Of a DNA stretch of 64,000 nt, positions 20,570-30,600 are shown piece by piece. The translations under genes and the position numbers were made by a program. Every line of letters starts with the position of its first letter. Position 1 is the first letter of the stretch. The DNA lies in NCBI RefSeq assembly GCF_019931065.1, contig NZ_JAIOUQ010000003.1, positions 415,569 to 479,568 of the forward strand. The letters run 5' to 3'. The notes beneath the pieces were generated by a model. The model was not told where the DNA came from. It ran no database searches and saw only the letters and a program-made list of their open reading frames with translations. The DNA is from Methanobacterium spitsbergense. GTDB lineage: Archaea; Methanobacteriota; Methanobacteria; Methanobacteriales; Methanobacteriaceae.

Positions 20570-20774
20570 TTTTTGTTTTCTCATTTCCCTCATCTCTAAT
20601 AACCTGTATAGCTTGTTCTGGACATTTTCCTGCACATATTGTACATAAATGGCAGTATTCTAAATTCGTGGCCATAGCTTTCTCATTTATATCCCAAATT
20701 TTTGCTCCTTTGGGGCAAGCTTCTTTACATATTCCACAACCAGTGCACTTATCTTTGTCAACTACGATCTTCAT
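20562..20774 (-). CDS. 2[4Fe-4S] ferredoxin
   Basis: 70 aa electron carrier. Two cluster motifs: [12 protein letters not shown] (near 10-21) and [12 protein letters not shown] (near 41-52), each CX2CX2CX3CP. Polyferredoxin-like small size; cytoplasmic, partner unknown. AAGGT precedes the ATG. The 5' leader consists almost entirely of four 7-bp CTTATAA-type repeats, the same unit found around the parA operon. The 3' end overlaps hisB by 8 bp, so the two are probably one operon. Confidence 0.93.
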   Translation of the reverse strand: MKIVVDKDKCTGCGICKEACPKGAKIWDINEKAMATNLEYCHLCTICAGKCPEQAIQVIRDEGNEKTKND

Positions 20775-20783
20775 TTTTATTAC

Positions 20784-20812
20784 CTTATAACTTATAACTT
20801 TTAACTTATAAC
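20784..20812. repeat. Four tandem CTTATAA 7-mers before the ferredoxin gene
   Basis: CTTATAA, CTTATAA, CTTTTAA, CTTATAA then C, in exact 7-bp register. It is the reverse complement of the TTATAAG array before parA. The array lies 10-40 bases upstream of the ferredoxin ATG, over its leader or promoter, so a bound protein could affect this operon. Confidence 0.6.
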
Positions 20813-20887
20813 AAGTATTTTTTAATATTGGAAAATTTGATTTAAAACCATTTTTTAAACATTCTGATGATAAATACTCTTATCCAA

Positions 20888-20922
20888 TTATAAGTTATAA
20901 CTTTTAAGTTCCAAGTTATAAC
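20888..20922. repeat. TTATAAG-type palindrome downstream of the flavoprotein gene
   Basis: Positions 20888-20907 differ by one base from the 20-bp palindrome at 12627-12646 (arms TTATAAGTTA and TAACTTTTAA). AAGTTATAAC follows at 20913-20922. The site lies 34 bp beyond the stop of the iron-sulfur flavoprotein gene and about 75 bp from the array at 20784. Confidence 0.55.
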
Positions 20923-20955
20923 ACATTACATTTGATGATCATAATTATATCAATT

Positions 20956-21546
20956 TTATTCTTTCATTTCAAATTTATCTATAAAGTAAGAGAATCTCTT
21001 TATAGTTTTTCGAAGACTTTTAAAACCCTGATCATCTTTTTTCACACCTTCTAACGTATCCTGTGACCAGAAGTTAGCTCCCATATTTGCCCCATACGCC
21101 CCACCACTGATAGGAATAGCACCTGTTAATATGTAAAATGTTAATATTTGCTGCATTGCAAGTTCTTGACCACCAATACGATCTCCACCAACAGAAATGC
21201 CCATTCCTACTTTAAAACGCATGAAATCAAAGTTAACTGCACCTAATGCTCTGCATCGATCCATCACTGCTTTTAATTGTGCACTTAATCCTCCGTTGTA
21301 AATTGGTGTAGCCATTATAATGCCTTTGGCCTCTATGATCAAGGGATAAAGGTCCTGCATATCATCTTTAACAATACATTCTTTTTTTCTCATGCAATAA
21401 TCGCAATGTCTGCAAGGGTTAATGGTTTTTCCTCTCAAACCAAAAAATTCAGTTTCAAAACCTTTTTCTTCCAGCATTTTTAATGATTCTTTTAAAACAT
21501 ATTCTGTTGCCTGTTTTCTAGGACTACCACATATTCCCAATATCAT
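20956..21546 (-). CDS. Iron-sulfur flavoprotein (Isf family)
   Basis: 196 aa NADPH-dependent FMN reductase-fold protein. The N-terminus MILGICGSPRK is the FMN phosphate loop. CRHCDYCMRKKEC (about 45-57) gives CX2CX2CX5C, the compact 4Fe-4S motif of archaeal Isf proteins, which pass electrons from ferredoxin to acceptors such as O2 or H2O2. Start chosen at the ATG preceded by GGAAGGTG; a longer frame begins 23 codons upstream without a site. The neighbouring ferredoxin and flavodoxin on the same strand fit an electron-transfer cluster. Confidence 0.85.
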   Translation of the reverse strand: MILGICGSPRKQATEYVLKESLKMLEEKGFETEFFGLRGKTINPCRHCDYCMRKKECIVKDDMQDLYPLIIEAKGIIMATPIYNGGLSAQLKAVMDRCRALGAVNFDFMRFKVGMGISVGGDRIGGQELAMQQILTFYILTGAIPISGGAYGANMGANFWSQDTLEGVKKDDQGFKSLRKTIKRFSYFIDKFEMKE

Positions 21547-21729
21547 TTTAATTGACACCTTCCATGAATGGGTAATGTTAAGTTGAAGAATTAATCTATA
21601 ATTAATATTGGACATTTAAATAATAAAATTTATGTTTATTAAGGAATAATCAAAAAAAAAGCCATAAAAAGTTAAAAGTCAAAAAAAATTAGAAAATGAG
21701 GGAATAATAAAAACCCCCCATATTTATTC

Positions 21730-22950
21730 TTAGATTGATTCGTCTTCATCCATTGCTAAACGCATGGTATCAGGATCCTGTGGCATGCGGTCTAAAAAGT
21801 CTTGAGCTGAACGGCGCACATCCCTTGAACCAATAATATATCGACCAACAACAATTATGTCTGCTTTGCTATCGAGGGCCTTATCAACACGATCTGGAGT
21901 TACACCACCTGCAACTGCAACCAGTTTTCCTTTACCAAGTAACTCTTTGATCTGGTTAATATTTCCCCATTCAGTGACTTCTGCTAGTTTTTCTCCTCTT
22001 TCAGATTGCATTGTTTCAAGATCAACATTTCTGTGGAGTAGTACAATATCTGGTTTATATTCGAGTCCTTCGAGTTTTGCAACGATATTGTCAACATTCA
22101 TCATGTCAAGAATAGAATATATTCCTTGTTTCTGAGCTTCGTGAATAGCTTTTTCTATTGATTCAATTGTTCCAAGTCCAGAAATTGCTATGGCATCTGC
22201 AGTTTCATCTGCAGCCATTTTAACTTCAATTCTACCCACATCGAGTGTTTTAAGATCTGCAATGATAAATGCATCATTTTTAAGCTCTCTGATCTTTCCA
22301 ATGATTCCAACGCCGAATTTCTTGACAAGTGGTGTTCCAGCCTCAATGAGTATTCTTTCTCTGTTTGGAAGTGTATTTATTATGCGTTCCATCTCTTCCA
22401 TGTTATCTAAGTCAAGTGCAACTTGTAAATATGGGGGGCTCCACAATCTTGTTACTTTGAATCCCATTACAGGATGTGTTCCACGGTCTTTTTCTGCTAA
22501 AACCTTTTTAACAGACGGATAACCTTCCATTGCTCTTTGTATTGCGAGTTTGGTTGCACCGTAATTGTACTGGTAGATTTTACGGTAATTTTCAGCACCA
22601 GGATGTATAAACACCCCTGCAATAATAACAAGATCTTCAACATCTTCTTTTGGAATTAATCCTTCAGCAACAGCATCTGCTACAGCGCGACCTACTGCTG
22701 TTTGAGCAGGTCCAAATATTTTGTCAGCATCCTCTAAATCTCTTACAGTTACTTTTGGTACTATTAGTGTTGCGGGTTTGGTCAACAAATTTGGTCTTAT
22801 TACAGATAAAAGTGGTGTGTGTCCTATTGACATATCGGCCATATTATTTACGAATGCAGCCCCGACAGGACCATTTTTATCTCCAATTATTAAATCAACG
22901 TGAGCGATTTCATTGCCATTTCCTATTAAGGCTTCACCTATTTGATACAT
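21730..22950 (-). CDS. fae-hps: Fused formaldehyde-activating enzyme / 3-hexulose-6-phosphate synthase
   Basis: 406 aa fusion. Residues 1-165 are Fae, with the catalytic His17 in [18 protein letters not shown]; it joins formaldehyde to H4MPT. Residues 170-400 are Hps, an orotidine-decarboxylase-fold aldolase ([11 protein letters not shown] near 228 with the Asp-x-Lys pair, and [11 protein letters not shown] near 345), which releases formaldehyde and ribulose 5-phosphate from hexulose phosphate. In archaea lacking the oxidative pentose pathway this supplies ribulose phosphate and traps the formaldehyde. GGAGGATAATAATT precedes the ATG. Single-gene unit. Confidence 0.96.
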   Translation of the reverse strand: MYQIGEALIGNGNEIAHVDLIIGDKNGPVGAAFVNNMADMSIGHTPLLSVIRPNLLTKPATLIVPKVTVRDLEDADKIFGPAQTAVGRAVADAVAEGLIPKEDVEDLVIIAGVFIHPGAENYRKIYQYNYGATKLAIQRAMEGYPSVKKVLAEKDRGTHPVMGFKVTRLWSPPYLQVALDLDNMEEMERIINTLPNRERILIEAGTPLVKKFGVGIIGKIRELKNDAFIIADLKTLDVGRIEVKMAADETADAIAISGLGTIESIEKAIHEAQKQGIYSILDMMNVDNIVAKLEGLEYKPDIVLLHRNVDLETMQSERGEKLAEVTEWGNINQIKELLGKGKLVAVAGGVTPDRVDKALDSKADIIVVGRYIIGSRDVRRSAQDFLDRMPQDPDTMRLAMDEDESI

Positions 22951-23193
22951 AATTATTATCCTCCATTATTAGTCTAATTAATCTTATGGATCAGATCATA
23001 TAAATAAATATTTCAAATATTTTTTAAAATACTTAGAATTTTATTTTATGATGATTGATGATTTATTTTTTACATGATTGAGTTATATTTGTTTAATGAA
23101 TCTTAAATAAACAATAAAAAAAGTAATGAGGCTTACCAACCCAATTAAAAACTTATTCATATTAAATAAAAAAAAATATAGGATGTGGAAAGA

Positions 23194-24486
23194 CTATTGT
23201 GTTAAATGTCCTTCTATGAAATCGTCATATCCTTGAAGATCGAGTAATCCATGACCTGAGAATGATATTAAAATATTTTTCTCTTCTCCTGTCTTTTTAC
23301 ACTTCAAAGCTTCATCTATTCCTACTTTTATAGCATGACATGTTTCTGGAGCAGGTATAACTCCTTCAGTATTTGCAAATATTTTGCCTGTTTTAAATAT
23401 TTCTGTCTGATTTACTGTTCTTCCCTCTATAAGACCTTGATTAACCAATAAAGCAACCAACGGTGCCATTCCATGATATCGTAAACCGCCTGCATGAACT
23501 GATGGAGGTACAAAGTCATGTCCAAGGGTGTACATTTTCATTAGTGGAGTTAAACCAGCTGTGTCTCCATAATCATATCTGTATTCTCCTTGTGTTAGTG
23601 TTGGGCATGATGAAGGTTCTGCAGCTAGGAACTCACAGTCTAGGTCTCCTGAAATTTTATCTTTCATGAAGGGGAATGCTGCTCCACCAAAGTTACTTCC
23701 TCCTCCCACGCATCCCACTAATACATCGGGGGTTTCATCTATAAGTTCGAATTGTTTCTTGGCCTCTAGACCAATTACTGTTTGATGGAGAAGTACATGG
23801 TTTAAAACACTTCCGAGGGTATAAAATACTTTTTCATCAGTTAATGCATCTTCAATAGCTTCAGATATTGCGATTCCAAGGGATCCTGGATGATTTGGGT
23901 CTTCTTTAAGTATTTTCCTACCGAAATCTGTTCTATCACTTGGTGATGGTATAACTTCTCCGTTGTAAAGATGCATTACTGTTTTACGATATGGTTTTTG
24001 TTTGAATGAAACATTTACCATATAAACTGTACATTCGAGCCCTAAAAGTGAACATGCGAGAGATAATGCAGATCCCCATTGTCCGGCTCCTGTTTCGGTT
24101 GTTAATCTTTCAGCACCAGCTTTTTTAGCATAATATGCCTGGGCAATCGCTGTGTTTAATTTGTGGCTGCCAACAGGAGACATATCTTCACGTTTGTAGT
24201 ATATCTTTGCGGGTGTATCTAAATACTTTTCAAGTCCCGTTGCTCTAAAAAGCGGAGTAGGCCGTCCTACCTGCTTGTATACGTTTCTAATTTCTTTTGG
24301 GATATCTATCCATCTTTCCTGTGACATTTCTTGCTCAAGAACATACTTGGAAAATATTTTTGGTAAATTTTCAAGTTGTTGTCCCTCTTTAGTTTGTGAG
24401 GATGCAGGGAGTTCCACAGGTAGATCTGCAACTATATTATACCATTTTTTTGGAGTGTCCTTTTCTGGAAGTGTTATTTTATACAT
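23194..24486 (-). CDS. trpB: Tryptophan synthase beta chain, TrpB2 type
   Basis: PLP enzyme making tryptophan from indole and serine. 430 aa, longer than TrpB1 by an N-terminal extension ([17 protein letters not shown]) and with the [19 protein letters not shown] insertion typical of TrpB2. PLP lysine is K109 in GSHKLN, and the phosphate-binding loop [11 protein letters not shown] is near 254. No trpA or other trp gene is adjacent, and TrpB2 proteins usually act without the alpha chain, so a role in indole salvage or with serine chemistry is possible. GGTGATTGA precedes the ATG. Confidence 0.93.
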   Translation of the reverse strand: MYKITLPEKDTPKKWYNIVADLPVELPASSQTKEGQQLENLPKIFSKYVLEQEMSQERWIDIPKEIRNVYKQVGRPTPLFRATGLEKYLDTPAKIYYKREDMSPVGSHKLNTAIAQAYYAKKAGAERLTTETGAGQWGSALSLACSLLGLECTVYMVNVSFKQKPYRKTVMHLYNGEVIPSPSDRTDFGRKILKEDPNHPGSLGIAISEAIEDALTDEKVFYTLGSVLNHVLLHQTVIGLEAKKQFELIDETPDVLVGCVGGGSNFGGAAFPFMKDKISGDLDCEFLAAEPSSCPTLTQGEYRYDYGDTAGLTPLMKMYTLGHDFVPPSVHAGGLRYHGMAPLVALLVNQGLIEGRTVNQTEIFKTGKIFANTEGVIPAPETCHAIKVGIDEALKCKKTGEEKNILISFSGHGLLDLQGYDDFIEGHLTQ

Positions 24487-24679
24487 TCAATCACCTATCC
24501 ATGATATTTAATCATTCAAATTATGGTTTTAACCAATTATTATTCTTAAACTACCTAATGTACCTTAAGTTTAAGTTGTACTAAATCTATTTTTAATGTA
24601 TTATTTAAATCTTTGTTGTCCACATATGTACATTATCAATTCTAGAGAATTTAATAGGATAAACAACAAATATATTTAT

Positions 24680-25708
24680 ATGAATATACTAGCTGTTGAT
24701 GTTGGAGTTGGAACACAGGATATAATGTTTTATGATACAGATTATCCAATAGAAAATTCTATAAAAATGGTTATGCCCTCACCAACCAAGATACTTGCAA
24801 AAAGGATTCGAAAACACCACAATGATATTTTAATTAATGGTAATACCATGGGTGGAGGTCCTGTTAATAAAGCTATAGAAAATCATATTAAAAGAGGATA
24901 CAAAGTTCTTATGACTGAAAATGCTGCGCGGACGGTTCGAGATGATTTAAAACGTGTAAAGTCATTAGGTATAGAAATTGTATCTGAAAGAGAACATCAT
25001 CCGGAACTTGGAAGGGTGGAACTCAAAGATATAGATTTAGATTCAATAAAAGAGTCATTATCCAAATTTGAAGTAAAATTGGATTTTGATTGCATTGGTA
25101 TTGCAATCCAAGATCATGGATATCTGGAAGGAGTAGGAGATCGGAACTTTCGATTCATGAAAATAAAAGAAAAACTTAATGTTCCAAGGTATCCTGAAGA
25201 ATTTGCTTATTATGATATGGTTCCAGAATATTTCACCAGAATGAATGGTGTTTTAAACACTTTAAAGGGTTATAAACCAATTATTATGGATTCAAAGTTT
25301 GCATCAATATGCGGTGCTACGTGTGATCCTATTGTTAAAGAGTTAAATAGTTATATTGCTATTGATATAGGGAATGGACATACCCTTGCTGCTGCATTTG
25401 ATAATGGAAAAATAATTGGTGTTTTTGAGCACCATACAAAATCACTAGATCCTGAAAAAATCAAATATCTCATTGAAAAACTTATTGATGGAACAATAAC
25501 TCATAATGAAGTTCATGATGATGGTGGTCATGGTGCCTGGACTACTGCTCCAATGGATAATATTGAATGCGTAGTTGCAACAGGACCAATGAGAGGAATA
25601 CTGCAGAAAACTGGCATGAAAGTTCATTATGCGGCTCCTGCAGGGGATGTAATGATGGCTGGTCCAGTAGGACTTATTAAAGCAATAATGTCAAGACATA
25701 CAGATTAA
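24680..25708 (+). CDS. DUF1786 protein, ASKHA-like
   Basis: 342 aa. Opens with ILAVDVGVGTQDIMFYD and has a second IAIDIGNGHTLAAAFDNGK segment near 230-248, two phosphate-binding loops of the actin/hsp70/sugar-kinase fold, so ATP binding is likely. Families like this are sometimes named 'pyruvate formate-lyase activating enzyme-like', but there is no radical SAM Cys motif here. Function unknown. The first ATG in the frame is 28 codons upstream, but homologous N-termini begin at ILAVD, so the ATG at 24680 is preferred; neither start has a clear ribosome binding site. Divergent from trpB2. Confidence 0.75.
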   Translation: MNILAVDVGVGTQDIMFYDTDYPIENSIKMVMPSPTKILAKRIRKHHNDILINGNTMGGGPVNKAIENHIKRGYKVLMTENAARTVRDDLKRVKSLGIEIVSEREHHPELGRVELKDIDLDSIKESLSKFEVKLDFDCIGIAIQDHGYLEGVGDRNFRFMKIKEKLNVPRYPEEFAYYDMVPEYFTRMNGVLNTLKGYKPIIMDSKFASICGATCDPIVKELNSYIAIDIGNGHTLAAAFDNGKIIGVFEHHTKSLDPEKIKYLIEKLIDGTITHNEVHDDGGHGAWTTAPMDNIECVVATGPMRGILQKTGMKVHYAAPAGDVMMAGPVGLIKAIMSRHTD

Positions 25709-25769
25709 TACAAATAAATACTATTGCATTTAATTTAAACATTTATTTCAATAAATCAAAGGATGAATC

Positions 25770-26420
25770 ATGATACTCGATCCACACATACACAGTACCT
25801 ACTCCAGTGATTCTACTGCATCCCCGAGGGATATAGTTAAAAAAGCAAGATCTATAGGTTTGGACGCGATAGCAGTAGCAGATCACAACACGATTAAAGG
25901 GTCATTTGCTACAATTGAAGAGGCAAGAAACTATAAAGACTTTGTTGTTGTGCCTGCAATGGAAATAAGCTCAAATAAAGGGCATATTGTGGCATTGGGA
26001 ATAAAAGAAGATGTTCAACAGGGATTATCTCCAGAAGAAACTGTTGAAACAATTAGAGAACTAGGTGGAATAGCAATAGCCGCACATCCATTTGTTAGTT
26101 ACAGGGAAGGATTATGTGACAATGTCAAAGAACTGGATATAGATGCCATAGAAACACTTAATTCTAGATATGTTTTCGGATATTCTAATTGGCGTGCAAA
26201 AAATCTAGCAGAAAAAAGAAATCTCCCTGAAATAGGATCCAGTGATGCTCACTTTTTAGGGGCTATAGGAAGTTGCGTTACAGAGTTAGATGCTAATTTT
26301 ACCTATGAAAGTATAATTGAAGTGATTCTATCTGGAAAAACTAATGTATTTGGTGATAGAACCCCATTACCACTTATTTTGAAAGAAGTTATTAACAAAA
26401 AAATCAAGAGAATTGGTTAA
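25770..26420 (+). CDS. PHP-domain phosphoesterase
   Basis: 216 aa, a complete PHP domain: HIH at 6-8, ADHNTI near 37-42, the Glu in PAMEISS near 63, AAHPF near 101, and a C-terminal SSDAHFLG near 152. These are the ligands of the trinuclear metal site in PHP phosphatases that hydrolyse histidinol phosphate, nucleotides or RNA ends. No further domain, so the substrate is unknown. AAAGGATGAATC precedes the ATG. Lies 61 bp after the DUF1786 gene in the same direction. Confidence 0.85.
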   Translation: MILDPHIHSTYSSDSTASPRDIVKKARSIGLDAIAVADHNTIKGSFATIEEARNYKDFVVVPAMEISSNKGHIVALGIKEDVQQGLSPEETVETIRELGGIAIAAHPFVSYREGLCDNVKELDIDAIETLNSRYVFGYSNWRAKNLAEKRNLPEIGSSDAHFLGAIGSCVTELDANFTYESIIEVILSGKTNVFGDRTPLPLILKEVINKKIKRIG

Positions 26421-26522
26421 AAGTATTCAGAAAATCAGAAAAGCCATAACTTAATGGAATTATCAAATTTTTTTTAGAATAAAGAACCATAATTTTAAAT
26501 CGTTTAGTTCCATATTAAAATT

Positions 26523-27326
26523 ATGATATTCGATTTCTTTCAGGGAATACTTGAATACATTCGACAAAACTTTGTTTACCTTCACCCAGGATACACTATA
26601 CTCAACACTGTAGTATTTGGTATAATTCTCGGTATTTCTATTCTACTAATTATTAAAATGTTTAAATATATTAAAAAAGATCCAGCCGACCTTATGATTC
26701 CACTGATTCCATTCATATTTTTTGGATCAAGTGCTAGAGCATTGGTTGATAATAATATTTATCCACTTACTTATATTCTTGTAACACCCGGGTTATACAT
26801 TTTTACAGGACTCATGGCGATTTTTACTGTATTAGCTTCAGTTTATATTGAGAGAAAAACTAATTTTGATTATAGATACATTATATTAACAGTAGGGGCT
26901 GTTATTTGCATACCAAATATATTATTTATGGGTCCGATTAATATTATCGCAACTTTACAAGTAGTGGGAGTTTGGGCCCTGATATCTTCGATATTTGTGC
27001 TTTTAAAAAATAAATGGTCTTTATTGAAGAATAAATTTAATTTAAGTGTTCTAATGGCGCATCTTTTCGATGCATCTTCCACTTACATTGCAGTTGATTT
27101 CTATGGCTACAGTGAACAACATGTTCTTCCAAGTGCGCTCACAGGATTAGTTGGATCTGCAATTGTCATGTTCCCACTCAAAATAGCAGTAATATTAGGT
27201 GCATTGTATATTATAGATAGCTATATTGAAGATAGAACAATTGCTAATATGCTGAAACTAGCTATATTCATTTTAGGCCTTGCTCCGGGTCTAAGAAATT
27301 TCCTAAGTCTTATCATGGGTACTTGA
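26523..27326 (+). CDS. DUF63 multi-pass membrane protein
   Basis: 267 aa with about seven or eight hydrophobic helices. FFGSSARALVDNNIYP (near 60-75) and DASSTYIAVDFYGYSEQHVLP (near 183) match the archaeal DUF63 family as I know it. Function unknown for the family. The start has no good ribosome binding site, and the ATG is close to a plausible TATA, so a short leader is possible. An inverted repeat with a T-run follows the stop. Confidence 0.75.
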   Translation: MIFDFFQGILEYIRQNFVYLHPGYTILNTVVFGIILGISILLIIKMFKYIKKDPADLMIPLIPFIFFGSSARALVDNNIYPLTYILVTPGLYIFTGLMAIFTVLASVYIERKTNFDYRYIILTVGAVICIPNILFMGPINIIATLQVVGVWALISSIFVLLKNKWSLLKNKFNLSVLMAHLFDASSTYIAVDFYGYSEQHVLPSALTGLVGSAIVMFPLKIAVILGALYIIDSYIEDRTIANMLKLAIFILGLAPGLRNFLSLIMGT

Positions 27327-27355
27327 GGAAATTAGTAATTGAATGGAGTTTACAT

Positions 27356-27391
27356 AATTTGTTATTCATAAAATAATTAGTATAACAAATT
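27356..27391. promoter_or_regulatory. 10-bp inverted repeat between the DUF63 gene and leuA
   Basis: AATTTGTTAT (27356-27365) and ATAACAAATT (27382-27391) are perfect reverse complements with a 16-bp spacer, followed directly by six T. It could be a weak hairpin terminator for the DUF63 gene or an operator upstream of the leuA TATA region (about 27403-27420). Confidence 0.45.
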
Positions 27392-27450
27392 TTTTTAAAC
27401 GCATAAATAATATATATAATTAATATTGTCAAACTAAATGAGGTCTTTCA

Positions 27451-28968
27451 ATGTATGTAGAAACAGTGAAAAAGACTATGAAACTCCCGAAGACAGTTAG
27501 AATTTTAGATACCACTCTAAGAGATGGTGAACAAACTCCGGGAGTAGCAATAACAGTCGATGAAAAGATAAGAATTGCAAAAAAATTAGATAAACTAGGT
27601 GTTGATACCATGGAAGTAGGGTTTCCTGCATCTTCGCCTGGTGAAATGAGAGCAGCACGTGAAATTTTAAAACTGGGACTTAACTCCCAAATATGTGGTT
27701 TGGCAAGGGTATTGCGTTCTGATCTTGACGCTGCAATAGACACTGGCGTTGATTATATACATACATTCATAGGAACTTCTCCTCTTCATAGAGAATACAA
27801 ACTTAAAATGAGCCAAGAGGAAATTCTCAATAAATCAGTTGAATCTATAGAATATATAAAGGATCATGGAATAACTGCAGAGTTTTCTGCAGAAGATGCA
27901 ACAAGGACAGAATTTAGCTATCTTAAAGAGATATATAATGCTGTTGAAGAAGCAGGGGTGGACTACATTAATGTGCCGGATACCGTAGGTGTAATGGTTC
28001 CTGCTTCTATGAGATGGATTATTTCGGAAATTAAAAAAACTATTAAAGTTCCCATCAGTGTGCACTGTCATGATGACTTTGGAATGGCTGTAGCCAATTC
28101 TTTGAGTGCTGTTGAAGCTGGAGCTAGCCAAGTTCATGTTACTATTAATGGTCTAGGTGAAAGAGCAGGCAATGCTTCCCTTGAAGAAGTTGTTATGGCA
28201 TTAACATCCCAATATAACATTAAAACTAATATTAATACAAAACTTTTAGTAGATACATCTGAATTTGTTTCTAGAATTACTGGTATTAAAATGCCTCCAA
28301 ACAAAGCCATAGTTGGCGAAAATGCATTTGCTCACGAAGCAGGGATTCATGTACATGGAGTACTCCAAAAAGCAGAAACATACGAACCAATCACGCCTGA
28401 AATGGTTGGACATACTCGTCGAATTGTTTTAGGTAAACACACTGGTGCTAATGCAATAAAAGCAAAACTTGAGGAATATGGGATTGAACTTAATAAAGAT
28501 CAATTTTGTAAGGTATTCGATCAAATAAAAAAGCTTGGTGATAAGGGGAAATGTGTAACAGATGCAGATTTAAAGGCAATGTCAGAAACTGTTCTTGGTA
28601 GAGCTCAAAAGGAAATAGTGAAGCTTGAAGGATTTTCAGTAATGACTGGTGACAATGTAATGCCAACTGCTACTGTCAAGCTTAACATTGATGGGACAAT
28701 AAAAACTGCTGCAAAAACGGGTGTAGGGCCAGTTGATGCGGCTATAAATGCAATACAAAGTTTAGTAGGGGAAACTGCCGATATTGAACTTAAAGAATAT
28801 AATATTGAAGCAATTACTGGAGGTACAAACGCTCTTGCAGAGGTTTTCGTTATAATGGGTGATAATAATGGAAACAGGGCAACAGGAAGATCCACTACTG
28901 ATGATGTTGTACTGGCAAGTGTTGAAGCGGTTTTAGATTCAATTAACAAGATACTTATTGAACGTTAA
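27451..28968 (+). CDS. leuA: 2-isopropylmalate synthase (LeuA/CimA family)
   Basis: Claisen condensation of acetyl-CoA with a 2-oxo acid. 505 aa: HMGL-like TIM barrel with [12 protein letters not shown] near 20-31, HCHDDFG near 208 and [11 protein letters not shown] near 300 (metal ligands), and a C-terminal LeuA dimer/regulatory domain from about 385. The regulatory domain separates it from homocitrate synthase AksA; leucine synthesis (LeuA) and citramalate formation (CimA) are hard to tell apart by eye, and I lean to LeuA. GAGGT precedes the ATG. ilvB and ilvD in the window belong to the same pathway. Confidence 0.8.
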   Translation: MYVETVKKTMKLPKTVRILDTTLRDGEQTPGVAITVDEKIRIAKKLDKLGVDTMEVGFPASSPGEMRAAREILKLGLNSQICGLARVLRSDLDAAIDTGVDYIHTFIGTSPLHREYKLKMSQEEILNKSVESIEYIKDHGITAEFSAEDATRTEFSYLKEIYNAVEEAGVDYINVPDTVGVMVPASMRWIISEIKKTIKVPISVHCHDDFGMAVANSLSAVEAGASQVHVTINGLGERAGNASLEEVVMALTSQYNIKTNINTKLLVDTSEFVSRITGIKMPPNKAIVGENAFAHEAGIHVHGVLQKAETYEPITPEMVGHTRRIVLGKHTGANAIKAKLEEYGIELNKDQFCKVFDQIKKLGDKGKCVTDADLKAMSETVLGRAQKEIVKLEGFSVMTGDNVMPTATVKLNIDGTIKTAAKTGVGPVDAAINAIQSLVGETADIELKEYNIEAITGGTNALAEVFVIMGDNNGNRATGRSTTDDVVLASVEAVLDSINKILIER

Positions 28969-29018
28969 ATAAATTAAATCATTAAATAACTGAAAACTTT
29001 CTTTGGGGGATAAAGTGG

Positions 29019-29768
29019 ATGGGATCAAAGATTCTGGTAGTTGAAGATGAAAGAATCACTGCAGAGGATATAAAAAGTGGCCTAGAAAGTGCAGGCTATC
29101 AGGTTCCTGCATTGGTTTCTTCTGGAAAAAAGGCCATAGAACTAGCAGGAGAGGTTAAACCAGATTTAGTTCTTATGGATATAAAATTAAAGGGTAAAAT
29201 GGATGGAATAGAGGCAGCTGGGCAGATTAAATTGCGTTATGATATCCCAGTTATCTACTTAACTGCATATTCGGATGAATATACTGTACAGCGTGCCAAA
29301 ATTACAGAACCTTCAGGATATATTATTAAAGAATCTACAGGATTATTGAAAAAGCCTTTTGAGGAGAGCGAACTTCACACAGCTATTGAAATTACTCTTT
29401 ACAGACATAAAATGGAGAAAGATCATGATATCCTATTGGCAGCGATGCTAAAAAACATCAATGAAGGTGTGATTGCAACTAATGTAGATGGTAAAATAAA
29501 ACTAATGAATACAGTTGCTGAGGGGATAACTGGTTGGAAAATTGAAGAAGCTATGGGAAAAGATTTAAGAGACGTATTTACTCCTTTAAATCATATTATA
29601 AAAACATTTAAAGATCTAAGACTGAAAAACGAGATTTCAGCAGATGATACATTATTAAGATCAAAAAAAGGACAAAGTATTCTAGTTAAATGTAATTTTA
29701 AAGTAATTAAAGGTGATAATACGGATATTAACGGTTATATTCTTGTATTTAATCGTATCATGGCGTAA
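29019..29768 (+). CDS. Response regulator with receiver and PAS domains
   Basis: 249 aa. Receiver domain 1-125: acidic pair ED near 9-10, phospho-acceptor Asp in LVLMDIKLKG near 50-59, Thr in YLTAYSD near 84, and Lys in LLKKPFEES near 116. A PAS domain follows (NINEGVIATNVDGKIKLMN near 148 onward). No DNA-binding or output enzyme domain, so it probably works as a relay or a sensor adapter in a methanogen histidine-kinase network. GGGG lies upstream of the ATG. A decayed copy of its receiver domain follows directly. Confidence 0.88.
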   Translation: MGSKILVVEDERITAEDIKSGLESAGYQVPALVSSGKKAIELAGEVKPDLVLMDIKLKGKMDGIEAAGQIKLRYDIPVIYLTAYSDEYTVQRAKITEPSGYIIKESTGLLKKPFEESELHTAIEITLYRHKMEKDHDILLAAMLKNINEGVIATNVDGKIKLMNTVAEGITGWKIEEAMGKDLRDVFTPLNHIIKTFKDLRLKNEISADDTLLRSKKGQSILVKCNFKVIKGDNTDINGYILVFNRIMA

Positions 29769-29787
29769 TAATAGGGAAAATGTCAAT

Positions 29788-30105
29788 AGTCCATAGTGAG
29801 GATGAGAGTATTATTATGGATCAGGAAACCAAGAAAAATTGGGATAAAAGTTTCCAGTCATATTTGCTACTGTGAAGATGACACGAACCAGATCTGTTAT
29901 TATGGATATTAATTTAAGGGTGAATTAGCGATATTGAGGCAGTATATACTATGGGATCAAATTTTCTATTAGAGTAATATTAACGTCATATCCTGATAAA
30001 AATACGGTTTGAAGTGGTGAAACAACTAAACCTTCAGTATTTATATTAATTATTTTAATGATCTTTATCAGATAGATATAACTCTTTAAATGGTTGCAAG
30101 ATGGG
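29788..30105 (+). pseudogene. Decayed response-regulator receiver domain
   Basis: Translating fragments in shifting frames gives pieces that line up with the intact receiver upstream: VHSEDESIIMDQETKK (start of the domain), SVIMDINLR (phospho-acceptor loop), SIRVILTSYPDKNTV (matching PVIYLTAYSDEYTV) and DLYQIDITL (matching the ELHTAIEITL end). Stops and at least three frame changes interrupt it, and nothing of the PAS domain is left. Reads as a degraded tandem copy of the gene before it. Confidence 0.7.
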
Positions 30106-30160
30106 TTATATTATTGAATCTATTTGTAAATACAAAAAGAAGCTCTCCAAGAACATAAAA

Positions 30161-30170
30161 TTTATATATT
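30161..30170 (+). promoter_or_regulatory. TATA box before the alba pseudogene
   Basis: TTTATATATT is a close match to the archaeal TATA consensus and lies about 54 bp before the lost alba start, with GGAGGG (30203-30208) between them. The promoter looks intact although the gene is broken. Confidence 0.45.
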
Positions 30171-30214
30171 ATTAAATATATTTAAAAAGCAGGGTATTTT
30201 ATGGAGGGTTTAAT

Positions 30215-30494
<280 letters not shown>

Positions 30495-30600
30495 CTCCTT
30501 ATGAAATTAACCTAATTTAAAAATTCTAGATTTTTTTTTAATACAATTTAACCTGTATATCTTAATAAAAATATTAATTAGTAAAATCAAAGGCATTAAT

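Noticed and set aside
22190..22952. Plus-strand ORFs across fae-hps
   Set aside because: Leucine- and serine-rich antisense shadows of a well-supported gene.
23041..23080. C/D-box RNA suggested by TGATGA-type motifs
   Set aside because: TGATGA occurs, but no matching CTGA boxes at C/D spacing.
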